Source of the DNA: an uncultured Pelagibacteraceae bacterium
Lineage (GTDB): Bacteria > Pseudomonadota > Alphaproteobacteria > Pelagibacterales > Pelagibacteraceae
NCBI GenBank assembly: GCA_902626645.1
Contig: CACOGC010000004.1
Coordinates: forward strand, 46,390 to 110,389
Length of the DNA stretch: 64,000 nucleotides
Direction: 5' to 3'
Shown: positions 12,665-22,661 of the stretch, one piece after another
How positions within the stretch are numbered: position 1 is the stretch's first letter
Layout of the letters: every line of letters starts with the position of its first letter
Notes under the pieces: model-generated
The model's database searches: none
What the model saw: the letters and a program-made list of their open reading frames with translations, nothing else
What the model was told of the DNA's origin: nothing
Translations under genes and position numbers: made by a program

Positions 12665-13557
12665 AAAATGTGCTTATTATCGGCTGTGGTTTGTTAGGAT
12701 CTTCGTTAGTAAAAAGAATTGCAAAAAAAAAATTAGCAAAAAAAATTTTCATTTTTGAAAAATCTAAAAAAAATATTTCAAAGATCAAAAGACTAAAATT
12801 GCCAGGAACTCTCGTAAATAAACTACAAGAGGTAGTTGCAAAATCAAATCTAATTATTTTTTGTACGCCAATGAGTGAATACAAAAAGATGATATTAAGA
12901 TTAAACAATAATTTTAATTCAAAACAAATTATTACTGATGTTGGTTCGTCAAAAATAGAGTCTTCAGAAATAATTAAAAGAAATTTAAAAAAAAAAATAT
13001 CCTGGATTCAAAGTCATCCTATAGCTGGATCAGAAGTAAGTGGGCCTGAGCATGGTAAGGAAAATCTGTTTGAAAATAAGTGGTGTGTATTAATTAAAAA
13101 TAAGAAAATAAATATGAAACATTTAAAATTTTTGAATTCTTTTTGGAAAAAAATGGGTTCAAAAACTGTAATCATGAATGCGGAAAGACACGATAAAATA
13201 TTTTCAATTACAAGCCATTTACCACATTTAATAGCTTACAATTTGGTTAAATCAGCTCAAGATTTTGAGAAAAAGCAAAAATATGACTTAATTAAATATA
13301 GTGCAGGTGGATTAAGAGATTTTTCAAGAATCGCTGCATCAAATGAAATTATGTGGAGAGACATTTTTTTTGATAATAGAAAAAATGTTTCAAGAGCAAT
13401 TGATATATTTATCAAAAATTTAAGATCTTTTAAGACAGACATTAATTCAAAAAATAATAAATCAATTCTTAAAAAATTAATTCAAACCAAAAAAGTTAGG
13501 TCTAAAATAATCAAATTAAAACAGGATGTAAATAAACCTGACTTTGGTAGAGATTAA
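12661..13557 (+). CDS. tyrC: Prephenate/arogenate dehydrogenase
   Basis: This enzyme oxidatively decarboxylates prephenate or arogenate on the way to tyrosine. The NAD-binding loop IIGCGLLGSSL lies at residues 5-15, and the family segment SHPIAGSEVSGPEHG and the SHLPHLIAYNL helix are clear. Length 298 fits a stand-alone TyrA-type domain without chorismate mutase or ACT regions. It is translationally coupled to hisC. The gene end overlaps the convergent NlpC/P60 gene by four bases. Prephenate versus arogenate preference is not resolved. Confidence 0.92.
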   Translation: MKNVLIIGCGLLGSSLVKRIAKKKLAKKIFIFEKSKKNISKIKRLKLPGTLVNKLQEVVAKSNLIIFCTPMSEYKKMILRLNNNFNSKQIITDVGSSKIESSEIIKRNLKKKISWIQSHPIAGSEVSGPEHGKENLFENKWCVLIKNKKINMKHLKFLNSFWKKMGSKTVIMNAERHDKIFSITSHLPHLIAYNLVKSAQDFEKKQKYDLIKYSAGGLRDFSRIAASNEIMWRDIFFDNRKNVSRAIDIFIKNLRSFKTDINSKNNKSILKKLIQTKKVRSKIIKLKQDVNKPDFGRD

Positions 13558-14309
13558 TAATTACCAATATTACTTACTTTTTTAACTTTCAGATTTGCAG
13601 TTTTTTCAATTAATTGAATTGTTTTTTTAGTTGACATTACTACCACCTTTTTTTTTGGTCCATAAGCATGAATAAATTTAGACTTACTTATGCATATACC
13701 AACATGGCCTTTCCAAAATATTATATCTCCTTTACTTAAATTTTTACCTTTTTTTCTTTTACAAAACTTTACTTGATCTTTTGTATCTCTTGGAAAAAAT
13801 ATTCTGTTATAATAAAAACAAATTTGGATCAAAGCAGAGCAATCAATACCATCAGATGTTTTTCCACCCCATAGATATTTACTACTTTTAAATAATTTCA
13901 TTATTTTTAAATAATCTTTTTCAAGATGATCAATTTTAACAATATCACTTTTTTTTATCCATCTGTCCTTTTTAAACTCAATTAGCCCTTTATTTTTGTT
14001 TAAAACTGATATGCCAGATGCAAAGTAAAGATAATTTTTTGTTGGTAAAAACTTATTTTTTTTTTTAATAAATATTCTAGATTTTGTTTTATTTATTTTA
14101 AAAGTTGGCTGAAAATTTTTGTAAAAATTATTTTTTTTAATGTAACCAGTATAATTGTCAAAATTAGTTTTAATTTTAACCCAGTTCTTTTTGTTCTTTA
14201 ATACCTTAAATTTTTCACCATATAAGATTTGCGATAAAGTCTCAGAATTATTAGAAGGTTTTGAATTTATATTTCCAAGTGAAAAATTATAAAAAAGATT
14301 ATTTTTCAT
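13554..14309 (-). CDS. NlpC/P60 family cell-wall hydrolase
   Basis: This is a predicted gamma-D-glutamyl-diaminopimelate endopeptidase cutting peptidoglycan peptides. SH3-like regions cover about residues 10-130 (GEKFKVLKNKKNWVKIKT). The NlpC/P60 domain follows with the catalytic cysteine in DGIDCSALIQ and the histidine in GHVGICI, with a further polar residue in KFIHAYG. No signal peptide is evident, so it may act on imported muropeptides in the cytoplasm. Its ATG lies inside the end of the upstream AmpG-like gene (11-base overlap), which supports a shared recycling role. Confidence 0.88.
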   Translation of the reverse strand: MKNNLFYNFSLGNINSKPSNNSETLSQILYGEKFKVLKNKKNWVKIKTNFDNYTGYIKKNNFYKNFQPTFKINKTKSRIFIKKKNKFLPTKNYLYFASGISVLNKNKGLIEFKKDRWIKKSDIVKIDHLEKDYLKIMKLFKSSKYLWGGKTSDGIDCSALIQICFYYNRIFFPRDTKDQVKFCKRKKGKNLSKGDIIFWKGHVGICISKSKFIHAYGPKKKVVVMSTKKTIQLIEKTANLKVKKVSNIGNY

Positions 14310-15675
14310 TAATCTTTAATTTATTTCTTATTATCCACAATATAATTAAAGATGGTATTACCATTATAGCAGTTAAAATAAAAAATATACCCCAGTCTCC
14401 ATTAAGCCAATCAACCAAAGCACCCGATGATGAGGCTAATGTAGTTCTTCCAGCAGTACCTATTGAAGCTAATAGAGCATATTGAGTTGCGGTGTAAGTT
14501 CTGTCAACTAACAATGATATGAATGCAACAAATGCAACAGTGGCAAAAGCTGCTGCTATGTCATCAAAGATTACAGCTATTGCAAAAAGTATTTCAGATT
14601 TACCACTCCACGCCAAAAGACTGAACAAAAGATTTGTGCTCGCCATTAAAATTCCTGCTAAAAACATTGCTTTTAAAACACCAGATCTTATTACAAATAG
14701 TCCACCTAGAAGAGTGAAGATGACAGTCGTTATCCACCCCAAAGTTTTTGAGTAAATAGCAATATCTGATTTACTAAAACCAATTTCTTTATAGAAGATA
14801 ATAGACATACGCCCTAAAAAAGCCTCTCCAACTTTGAATAAAAAAACAAACCCTAGTATCCCCAAAGCAATTTGAAAGCCATTTTTTTTAAAAAAACTAA
14901 TTATAGGTCCACTGATTGTTCCACTTATCCAAGTTATAGTTTGAGTAAGAAAATTTGAATTTTGAAATTTACCAGCAATTAATTGATCATTTTCTTTCTG
15001 ATTAATTTGTCTTTCAGTCGAGTCAGTTTCATTGACAAACATCAATCCAATATTCATTAGAATTATTAAAATTCCTAAGATTAAAAAAGTTAGTTGCCAA
15101 TAATTTTGAAAACCTAAATTTTCTAAATAATCTGCAGAAAACAATGACAAAACTCCGCCTAATTTATATCCACTCCACCACCCAACGACAGCCATTGCTG
15201 CGCCCGCAGCCATTGATTTACCTTCGTTTTCGCTAATTTGCTCAATCCTTAAAGCATCCACTGTAATATCTTGTGTTGCTGAGGCAATTGCAATCAATAA
15301 ACCCACTGATATTACAAGGGCTAAATTTTCTGAAGGATCAATTACACTCCATAAAAATAATGAGATTAGGATTAATATTTGCATTAGGACAATCCATCCT
15401 CTTCGATGTCCAATTTTTTTTGTTAAATAAGGTATTTGAATACGATCTATTAAAGGAGCCCATAAATAATTAAATGCATAAACTGCAAATATAAGACCAG
15501 CCCAACCGACTGTAGATCTGCTTAATCCATCTTCCTTTAACCATAAACTTAAACTACTTCCTATCAATACCCAAGGAAAACCAGAGATAGCACCAAGTAA
15601 TAATATTTTTAACATTCTTTTATCGAAATAAACTGAAAATGTTTCTGAAAGGGATTGTTTTTTAATTTCTATCAT
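14299..15675 (-). CDS. ampG: AmpG-like muropeptide permease (MFS)
   Basis: This 458-residue major facilitator protein has about 12-14 membrane segments. The AmpG pattern is clear: GAISGFPWVLIGSSLSLWLK near the N-terminus, then FNYLWAPLIDR and SATQDITVDALR. AmpG imports GlcNAc-anhydroMurNAc muropeptides from the periplasm. Coupling to the NlpC/P60 gene fits this substrate. Substrate specificity is inferred from family membership, and some AmpG-like carriers have other roles. Confidence 0.82.
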   Translation of the reverse strand: MIEIKKQSLSETFSVYFDKRMLKILLLGAISGFPWVLIGSSLSLWLKEDGLSRSTVGWAGLIFAVYAFNYLWAPLIDRIQIPYLTKKIGHRRGWIVLMQILILISLFLWSVIDPSENLALVISVGLLIAIASATQDITVDALRIEQISENEGKSMAAGAAMAVVGWWSGYKLGGVLSLFSADYLENLGFQNYWQLTFLILGILIILMNIGLMFVNETDSTERQINQKENDQLIAGKFQNSNFLTQTITWISGTISGPIISFFKKNGFQIALGILGFVFLFKVGEAFLGRMSIIFYKEIGFSKSDIAIYSKTLGWITTVIFTLLGGLFVIRSGVLKAMFLAGILMASTNLLFSLLAWSGKSEILFAIAVIFDDIAAAFATVAFVAFISLLVDRTYTATQYALLASIGTAGRTTLASSSGALVDWLNGDWGIFFILTAIMVIPSLIILWIIRNKLKINEK

Positions 15676-15678
15676 TTT

Positions 15679-17118
15679 TTAATTTCTCCAGAATGAAGGT
15701 AAAAATAACACTAATATAGCAAATAATTCCAGTCTTCCCAAGATCATACCGATTGTTAAAATCCATTTGGAAAAATCTGGCAATGAGGAGAAATTCCCGT
15801 TAGGTCCAATTATTGATCCTAAACCTGGGCCAACGTTTGAAATAGAGGTCGCAGCACCTGAAATTGCGGTTATAAAATCAAGTCCATTCAAAGATAATAA
15901 CGCAGATAGTAAAAAAAATATTATCAAGTACATGTAAATAAAAGAGATGATTGATGCTATGAATTTATCATCAATTGGATTTTTATCATATTTCAACACA
16001 AAAACGCCTTTAGGGTAAATAATTTTTTTTAGTTGATTAATTACAAATGAATAAAGAATTTGAAAACGAAATATTTTTATACCACATGTTGTTGAACCAG
16101 CGCAACCACCTATAAACATTAAAGCCAAAAATAACACTAGAGGAAAGCTACCCCAATTGTCAAATTGAGCATTGACGTAACCAGTTCCAGTAAGGATAGA
16201 AATAACGTTAAAGAAAATTGATCTTAAATCAAATAAACTTGAATTATTTAAAGTAAGATAAATCGATAAAATAAAAATTGATATAAATATTATCTTAATA
16301 AAAGTTTTGATTTGAGTATCCGATGTAAAAATAGACCTATTGCCATTTAAAAATTTTATGTACACGATAAATGGCACACTTCCTAAAATAATAAATACCA
16401 TAGCCGTAGTTTCTATCGCTAAGCTATTAAAAAAACCAATGGATTGATTATAATTAGAGAATCCTCCAGTTGCTATAGTTGTCATTGAATGTGTAATACT
16501 ATCAAAAATATTCATTCCAAAAATATTATATGTGATTGCACATAACGCTGTTAATCCAGAGTAAATATAAATCAATCTTAGAGCAACCTCTTTAGACTTT
16601 GGAAGAATTTTTTCAGATGAATCATTGTTTGAAATTTTAAATAATTGCATTCCCCCAACATTCATGATGGGCATTAATGTAATCGCCATCACTATGACAC
16701 CAATACCTCCCAACCATTGAAGTATTGCTCTCCAAAATAATATCCCTTTAGGCATATTTTCTAAATTTGATATGATTGTTGAACCAGTTGTTGTAATACC
16801 TGACATACTTTCAAAAAAGGCATTTGTGACTGAAAATTCTAAATTAGAGAATATAAAGGGTAATGAACCAAATATAGCAATACTTACCCATGCTAATGCA
16901 GTTAGAAGGAATGCTTGTTGCAAATTAAGTTTTTTCTCATGATCTAGATTGGAGAGAAAAAATAAGGTGCCAAAAATAATCGTAACAATTGCTGCACCAA
17001 AAAAAGAAGAATCTATTTGACCATAAATAAATTGTACAATTATTGGAACAAGCATAAAAATACCAAGAATTATTTGAAGAATTCCAAGAGTAAAAAAAAC
17101 TGTTTTATAATTAGACAT
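15679..17118 (-). CDS. trkH: Trk potassium uptake membrane subunit
   Basis: TrkH forms the potassium translocation pore of the Trk system, normally gated by TrkA. The 479-residue protein has repeated membrane-pore-membrane units with selectivity-filter-like segments (ESMSGITTTGSTI, MTTIATGGFS, SILTGTGYV, GAATSISNVGPGLG). The motif GGCAGSTTCGIKIFR is characteristic. No trkA is visible in the window. It stands alone after the divergent lysS region, with the AmpG-like gene four bases downstream. Confidence 0.94.
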   Translation of the reverse strand: MSNYKTVFFTLGILQIILGIFMLVPIIVQFIYGQIDSSFFGAAIVTIIFGTLFFLSNLDHEKKLNLQQAFLLTALAWVSIAIFGSLPFIFSNLEFSVTNAFFESMSGITTTGSTIISNLENMPKGILFWRAILQWLGGIGVIVMAITLMPIMNVGGMQLFKISNNDSSEKILPKSKEVALRLIYIYSGLTALCAITYNIFGMNIFDSITHSMTTIATGGFSNYNQSIGFFNSLAIETTAMVFIILGSVPFIVYIKFLNGNRSIFTSDTQIKTFIKIIFISIFILSIYLTLNNSSLFDLRSIFFNVISILTGTGYVNAQFDNWGSFPLVLFLALMFIGGCAGSTTCGIKIFRFQILYSFVINQLKKIIYPKGVFVLKYDKNPIDDKFIASIISFIYMYLIIFFLLSALLSLNGLDFITAISGAATSISNVGPGLGSIIGPNGNFSSLPDFSKWILTIGMILGRLELFAILVLFLPSFWRN

Positions 17119-17205
17119 TTTGAAAGAACATTATTTTATGGTAAATAAATTTCAACTCTATAAGAATTAAGTAGTTCGCTAATTAAAGATTTTGTTGAAT
17201 TATTC

Positions 17206-18768
17206 ATGATAAAAAAAGAAAACTTAGAAAAAACAAGCTCTTGGCCAATCGTTGAAGCAAAAAAAATGCTTAGAGAAAGAAAATCTTTTTTAGAAAAAAA
17301 AGGTAAAATTACACTACAGACTGGGTATGGCCCAAGTGGACTTCCTCACATAGGAACATTTGGAGAAGTTGCTAGAACTTCTATGATGGTTAATGCGTTA
17401 AAACAATTAACTGATCTTCCAACAGAAATTATCACTTTTTCTGATGATATGGATGGTCTTAGAAAAGTACCAGACAATGTACCCAATAAAGAATTGTTAG
17501 AAAAAAACCTTCATAAACCTTTGACAGACGTACCAGACCCCTTTGAAAAATATAATAGTTTTGGTGAACATAATAATGAGAAATTAAAAAATTTTTTAAA
17601 TAATTTTAATTTTAAATATAAGTTCAAAAGCTCTACTCAATTGTATAAATCGGGTTTTTTTAATCCAACACTTCAAATTATTTTAGATAATTATGATGGA
17701 ATAATGAATATCATAATGCCTACTTTAGGAAAAGAACGGCAAAAAACTTATTGTCCATTTCTTCCTATTTGTCCAGAAACAGGACATGTTTTGGAAATTC
17801 CAGTTAAAAAAATTGATAATTCTAAGTCTAAAATTGTGTTTGATAATAAAGGTAAAGATTTAGAATCAAGCATATTAGATGGTCATTGTAAACTTCAGTG
17901 GAAAGTCGATTGGGCCATGAGATGGTATGCGTTAGATGTTGACTTTGAAATGTACGGAAAAGATCTGATAGAAAGTGCAATATTATCCACTAAGATTATT
18001 AAACTAATTGGAAAAAAAAACCCATCTGGTTTTGCTTATGAACTCTTTTTGGATGAGAAAGGGGAAAAGATTTCTAAATCAAAGGGGAATGGAATAACAA
18101 TCGAGCAATGGTTGGAGTACGCCTCACCAGAAAGTTTATCATTATATATGTATCAAAATCCAAAAAGAGCTAAAAAACTTTATAATGAGATAGTTCCAAA
18201 AGCGGTAGACGAATATTTGGAATTTATTGAAAAGGCTAAAACTCAAGATGAGCTTCAGTTACTGATGAATCCAGTATGGCATGTTCATAATGGTAGTGTC
18301 CCAAAAGAAAAAATGATTATGTCATTTTCCATGTTATTAAATCTTGTAGAAACAAGTAATGCCGAAAATAAAGAATTATTATGGAAGTTCGTAAAAAAAT
18401 ATAAGGAAAATATTTCTGAAAAAGATCACCCCATTTTTGATAATCTAGTTGGTTATGCTATTAAATATTTTAACGATGTAATAAAAGCTAAAAAAAAATA
18501 TAAAATACCTGATCAAATAGAAAAAAAAGCACTAGAGGCTCTAATATCAACCTTAGATAAATGTAATGACAAGATGTCTCCCGAAGAAATTCAAACTTTA
18601 ATTTATTCAACAGGAAAAGAAAATGGGTATTCAGAAAATTTGAGAGACTGGTTTAAATTAATTTATGAAGTTGTATTTGGAGTCGAAAATGGCCCTCGGA
18701 TGGGTTTTTTTATAAGTTTTTTTGGTGTTAAAGAAACTAAAGATCTTATAATAAATAAAATTAAATAA
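17206..18768 (+). CDS. lysS: Lysyl-tRNA synthetase, class I
   Basis: This enzyme charges tRNA-Lys. It is the class I form found in archaea and many alphaproteobacteria, not the class II enzyme of enteric bacteria. The HIGH-type motif is PHIGTFGE (about 47-54) and the KMSKS-type loop is KISKSKGNG. Four cysteines that could hold zinc occur in the central region (YCPFLPICPETGH and DGHCKLQW). Length 520 is standard. The stop overlaps the pyrD start by one base. Confidence 0.96.
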   Translation: MIKKENLEKTSSWPIVEAKKMLRERKSFLEKKGKITLQTGYGPSGLPHIGTFGEVARTSMMVNALKQLTDLPTEIITFSDDMDGLRKVPDNVPNKELLEKNLHKPLTDVPDPFEKYNSFGEHNNEKLKNFLNNFNFKYKFKSSTQLYKSGFFNPTLQIILDNYDGIMNIIMPTLGKERQKTYCPFLPICPETGHVLEIPVKKIDNSKSKIVFDNKGKDLESSILDGHCKLQWKVDWAMRWYALDVDFEMYGKDLIESAILSTKIIKLIGKKNPSGFAYELFLDEKGEKISKSKGNGITIEQWLEYASPESLSLYMYQNPKRAKKLYNEIVPKAVDEYLEFIEKAKTQDELQLLMNPVWHVHNGSVPKEKMIMSFSMLLNLVETSNAENKELLWKFVKKYKENISEKDHPIFDNLVGYAIKYFNDVIKAKKKYKIPDQIEKKALEALISTLDKCNDKMSPEEIQTLIYSTGKENGYSENLRDWFKLIYEVVFGVENGPRMGFFISFFGVKETKDLIINKIK

Positions 18769-19820
18769 TGTTTTCAAATTTAAGATCTCTAATTTTTAAA
18801 CTTGATCCAGAGACAGCCCATGGTTTGGCAATAAAGTCATTAAAATTTAATTTCGTACCAAATGTTTTGGACAAAAATAAAAATAGCCATTTATTTAAGA
18901 CTAAATTATTTGAAAAAGAGATAGAAAATCCAATTGGAATGGCAGCAGGATTTGACAAAAATGCTGAGGTTTATAATTCTTTATTTAAATTGGGATTTGG
19001 TTTTGTGGAGGTGGGCACAGTTACACCTCTTAAACAATATGGTAATCCCAAGCCAAGAGTTTTTAGATTAGTCGAAGATGAGGCATTAATTAATAGATTG
19101 GGTTTTAATAATTTAGGTGCAAAAAACATTGTTGATAGGATCTCAAGTAATAAACAAATTGGTTTACTTGGAATTAATATAGGTCCCAACAAAGATACAA
19201 ATGATAGATTGAAGGATTATGTTGAATGTTTAAAAACCTTCCATGAATTTGCAGACTATATTACGATTAATATTTCATCTCCCAACACCGAAGAGCTGAG
19301 AAATTTTCATGATCAGGAAAAATTGAATAGTTTATTAAATATAATTAATAGTGAAAAAACAAAACTAAATTCAAAAATTCCAATTGTAGTAAAAGTCTCA
19401 CCAGATATTAAAGATAAGGAAATACCCAAAATTTCTGATGTTCTTTTAAGCAATAATATAAAAGCAGTCATTTTATCGAACACCTCTGACTCTACTCGAG
19501 ATAAATTAAATGACATTCAAAAGCATCAAAAAGGAGGTTTGTCAGGTAAACCAATAGAAGAAAAATCTACAATGCTGATTAATAAATTTTATAAAACTCT
19601 TGGTAATAAAATTAAAATTATTGGAGTTGGTGGAGTAGACTCTGGAATAAGTGCGTACAATAAGTTTTTAGCTGGCGCGAGTTATGTTCAACTTTATACA
19701 GGTATGGTATACAGAGGACCAAATATTGTAAACCTTATTAAAAAAGAGCTTAAGGAATTATTGATAAGAGATGGAGTTAAACATTATAGTGAAATCATAG
19801 GGAAAAAAACAACTTCTTAA
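18768..19820 (+). CDS. pyrD: Dihydroorotate dehydrogenase (quinone), class 2
   Basis: PyrD oxidises dihydroorotate to orotate in pyrimidine synthesis, passing electrons to the quinone pool. Visible are the N-terminal membrane-associating helices ([18 protein letters not shown]), [11 protein letters not shown], the catalytic serine in [26 protein letters not shown], and the FMN phosphate site GVGGVDSG. Length 350 fits class 2. It is coupled to lysS through TAATG. Confidence 0.97.
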   Translation: MFSNLRSLIFKLDPETAHGLAIKSLKFNFVPNVLDKNKNSHLFKTKLFEKEIENPIGMAAGFDKNAEVYNSLFKLGFGFVEVGTVTPLKQYGNPKPRVFRLVEDEALINRLGFNNLGAKNIVDRISSNKQIGLLGINIGPNKDTNDRLKDYVECLKTFHEFADYITINISSPNTEELRNFHDQEKLNSLLNIINSEKTKLNSKIPIVVKVSPDIKDKEIPKISDVLLSNNIKAVILSNTSDSTRDKLNDIQKHQKGGLSGKPIEEKSTMLINKFYKTLGNKIKIIGVGGVDSGISAYNKFLAGASYVQLYTGMVYRGPNIVNLIKKELKELLIRDGVKHYSEIIGKKTTS

Positions 19821-19831
19821 ATTTTATAAAC

Positions 19832-19860
19832 TTGACGCAATCATCAACTCACTTTATATA
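19832..19860 (+). promoter_or_regulatory. Predicted sigma70-like promoter of rpmB
   Basis: TTGACG (19832-19837) and TATATA (19855-19860) are separated by 17 bases in the short pyrD-rpmB gap. The -10 element lies 13 bases before the rpmB ATG, so the leader would be very short. Prediction by eye. Confidence 0.55.
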
Positions 19861-19872
19861 GTCGAAAATATT

Positions 19873-20187
19873 ATGTCAAAAAAATGTGAACTTACCGGCA
19901 AAATTCCCCTTAAAGGTCATAACGTTAGTCATGCTAATAATAAGACAAAGAGAAGATTTTTACCTAATTTAAAAAAAGTAAAATTTACAAGTGAACTTTT
20001 AAAGAGAAGCATGAAACTTACTGTAAGTAATGCTGGTGTAAGATCTGTAGATAAAAAAGGAAGTTTTGACGAGTTTTTAAAGACTGTAAAAAATAAAAAT
20101 TTGTCTCCAAGATTAAAGAAGATGAAAAAAAGTTTATTAATAAAGTCTCCATTTCAAAAAAAACAAGTTCAATCTAAGACAGCTTAA
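19873..20187 (+). CDS. rpmB: 50S ribosomal protein L28
   Basis: L28 is a small basic protein of the large ribosomal subunit. The start [32 protein letters not shown] is diagnostic (L28 begins with CxxTGK). Length 104 includes a lysine-rich C-terminal extension beyond the usual 78 residues or so, as in other alphaproteobacteria. It has its own promoter and is coupled to the downstream transporter gene by a one-base overlap. Confidence 0.97.
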   Translation: MSKKCELTGKIPLKGHNVSHANNKTKRRFLPNLKKVKFTSELLKRSMKLTVSNAGVRSVDKKGSFDEFLKTVKNKNLSPRLKKMKKSLLIKSPFQKKQVQSKTA

Positions 20188-20735
20188 TGAATAAAATTTT
20201 TTTTATACTCTCATTTTTAATGGGAGCAGTTGTTTTAGCATCTAATTATTTAGTTCAGTTCCCTATAAAATATTATGGTTTAGAAGAAATATTAACTTAT
20301 GGAGCTTTTAGCTATCCGATTGCTTTCTTGATCACAGATTTAGCCAACAGATCTTTTGGCAAGATAGTAGCCAGAAAAATTGTTTATATTGGTTTTGCTA
20401 TAGGTATTAGCTTTACGCTTTTATTCTCAACAAACTTTACAGACTTGATATCTATAAGAATTGCAATTGGATCGGGTACTGCCTTTTTAGTTGCCCAACT
20501 CTTAGATGTTCAAATTTTTGATAAATTGCGAAAAAAAGAATGGTTTGTTGCACCTTTAACGTCATCTTTGATAGGTTCAACAATTGATACGTTTATATTT
20601 TTTTCAATATCTTTTTATGGAACAGGCATCCCTTGGATCACATTGTCTTTAGGAGATTTAAGTGTAAAAATTTTTGTTGCTTTAATGATGTTAATCCCTT
20701 TCAGACTATTGCTGAAAACACTTAAACCAGTTTAG
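20187..20735 (+). CDS. Queuosine precursor transporter (VUT/YhhQ family)
   Basis: This is a predicted inner-membrane carrier for a queuosine precursor such as preQ0. The 182-residue protein has about six hydrophobic segments. The family core FSYPIAFLITDLANRSFGK (about 41-59) and the LDVQIFDKLR and GSTIDTFIFFSISF segments match the YhhQ/VUT family. The start shares one base with the rpmB stop. The window carries no queuosine synthesis genes, which would fit salvage of the precursor. Confidence 0.85.
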   Translation: MNKIFFILSFLMGAVVLASNYLVQFPIKYYGLEEILTYGAFSYPIAFLITDLANRSFGKIVARKIVYIGFAIGISFTLLFSTNFTDLISIRIAIGSGTAFLVAQLLDVQIFDKLRKKEWFVAPLTSSLIGSTIDTFIFFSISFYGTGIPWITLSLGDLSVKIFVALMMLIPFRLLLKTLKPV

Positions 20736-20737
20736 AT

Positions 20738-21682
20738 TTAATATAAATATTTATAAGATAATATCTTATAAGCCAACTTTGCTACTAGAAAATTGTAGGA
20801 ATTAAATCCTTTGATCGGTGCGAGCTCATTTATATCTGCGCCAACGATGTTTGAGTTTTTGGCTGCAATCTTAATTATATCTAAAACTTCATCCCATAAT
20901 AAACCGCCAGGTTCAGGTGTTCCTGTTGCAGGCATGATACTCGAATCTAAACCATCTACATCAAAAGTTAGATAAACAGTCTTATTTTTAATTAGTTTTT
21001 TAAATTTTTTGAAATTCCATTTTGCTTTATCTTTTGCCCAAAAAATATTAATTCTAGATTTATTTTTTTTTAAAAAAGGTATCTCCTCTTTAGAAATATT
21101 TCTAATTCCAAATGAGATTATTGAAACGTTTTTATAATCTAAACATCTTCTGATAGCAGATGCGTGTGAAAATTTTTCACCATTATAACTTTCTCTTAAA
21201 TCTGCATGAGCATCGAAATGTAAGAGGCAGATATTTTTATGTTTTTTAACAAATGGAACAATACATCCTGGTGTGATTGAATGTTCACCACCAAAAGTCA
21301 TTGGAAAAAGTTTATTATTAAGAATTTCTTTATTTATGTTAGCTATCTTTTTTAAAGCTTTTTTAATATTTTTATCAATCTTAAAAGGTTTTAAAGTTTT
21401 AATTCCTATTTTTTTGTAAGGTTCACAATTTAATTCCTCATCATATAATTCAACTTGATGTGAAGCTTTAATTATCTCTTTTGGGCCATTTTTAGTCCCA
21501 CCACCATAACTCACAGTTTTTTCCAGACCAAAAGGAACAATTACAACTTTTTCTTTAAAATTGAATTTATTATCTATTCCAAGAAACCCTTTTTTATTTG
21601 AAAGATATTGCAATGTTTTATCCAAAAATTTTTGTAAAGTTTTTTCTATCTCTATTTTTCCATTCACCTTTATGATATGCAT
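20738..21682 (-). CDS. speB: Agmatinase/arginase family ureohydrolase
   Basis: This manganese enzyme probably hydrolyses agmatine or a related guanidino compound, giving putrescine and urea. Metal ligands are complete: GGEHS, the DAHAD motif in LHFDAHADLR, and DVDGLDSSIMPATGTPEPGG. The track starts at a TTG (21691); the ATG at 21682 is a better start but still overlaps the upstream gene by 65 bases. A later alternative start cannot be excluded. It is third in the polyamine operon. Agmatinase, guanidinobutyrase and arginase cannot be told apart here. Confidence 0.82.
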   Translation of the reverse strand: MHIIKVNGKIEIEKTLQKFLDKTLQYLSNKKGFLGIDNKFNFKEKVVIVPFGLEKTVSYGGGTKNGPKEIIKASHQVELYDEELNCEPYKKIGIKTLKPFKIDKNIKKALKKIANINKEILNNKLFPMTFGGEHSITPGCIVPFVKKHKNICLLHFDAHADLRESYNGEKFSHASAIRRCLDYKNVSIISFGIRNISKEEIPFLKKNKSRINIFWAKDKAKWNFKKFKKLIKNKTVYLTFDVDGLDSSIMPATGTPEPGGLLWDEVLDIIKIAAKNSNIVGADINELAPIKGFNSYNFLVAKLAYKILSYKYLY

Positions 21683-22661
21683 CACTTGCAATCAAAGGTA
21701 ATACACTTGTTGCCTCAGCAAAAACCATTTGTTCTTTCGTGACATCAACTTTACCCCATGAACTTGCCTCTTTTAAAGTTGAACTGCTACACGCACCATC
21801 TCTTGAGTCTGCTACAGTAATTTGCACAGCATATTTATGCATTTCAACATCTTTACCTAAAAGTTCAGCACATATGATTGTGTCCTGAATAAAATTTTTT
21901 GGCACTCCGCCACCTATCATAAATAATCCAGAACCTTTTGATTTAATTTTTATTTCAGTTAATTCTCGAAATTCTCTTATAGAGTCTATTGTAATATGAG
22001 ATTTCGGGTTCTTTTCTTGATGAATTACTAAACCAAAACCAGCGCTAGAATCTGTAAAAGCAGGACAGAATATTGGCACATTGTGATCATAGGCAGTTTC
22101 AATTAAAGAATCTTTCTTTACTGAGTTTTTTTTGAGATATTTCCCCATTTCGTGAATAAATTCTCTAGAGGTATAGCTTCTAGGCTCCAAGTTATCAGCT
22201 ATTTCACAAATTTTCTTATCACAAATTTGTAATTCATCTTCGTCGATGTAGGTATCGTATATTCTATCAATATAATTTTTTCTAAGTTCAGTATCATCTT
22301 GAAATTGAGAGCCTTGATAATGCTTAAATCCTAATGCCTCAAAAAAATCCATATCAATTATCGAAGCACCAGTTGCCACGATTGCATCTACCATATTGTA
22401 TTTGACTAAATCTTTGTAAATATTCATACAACCAGCTGCTGAGGTCGAACCAGCTAAAGTAAGAAAAATTGTACAATCTTTATCTTTTAACATTTCATTA
22501 TAGATGTTTGCTGCATTTGCAGTTTCTCTTGATACAAATGACATTTTCTCCATTGATGAAATAATTTTTCTAGAGTCAAAAGATGTAATATCTATATGTT
22601 CAACTGGATTTTTAAGAAAGTCTTTTTTACTATTATGTCCTAGATTTTTGTTTTTTGACAT
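21618..22661 (-). CDS. Deoxyhypusine synthase-like enzyme, probable homospermidine synthase
   Basis: This 347-residue NAD-dependent protein belongs to the deoxyhypusine synthase family. The NAD-binding segments TLAGSTSAAG and ATGASIIDMDF and the active-site lysine in SSWGKV are present. Bacteria lack eIF5A, and bacterial members beside ornithine decarboxylase are known to make sym-homospermidine from putrescine. The close coupling to the decarboxylase gene (one-base overlap) supports that role. Product identity is inferred. Confidence 0.8.
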   Translation of the reverse strand: MSKNKNLGHNSKKDFLKNPVEHIDITSFDSRKIISSMEKMSFVSRETANAANIYNEMLKDKDCTIFLTLAGSTSAAGCMNIYKDLVKYNMVDAIVATGASIIDMDFFEALGFKHYQGSQFQDDTELRKNYIDRIYDTYIDEDELQICDKKICEIADNLEPRSYTSREFIHEMGKYLKKNSVKKDSLIETAYDHNVPIFCPAFTDSSAGFGLVIHQEKNPKSHITIDSIREFRELTEIKIKSKGSGLFMIGGGVPKNFIQDTIICAELLGKDVEMHKYAVQITVADSRDGACSSSTLKEASSWGKVDVTKEQMVFAEATSVLPLIASDAYHKGEWKNRDRKNFTKIFG

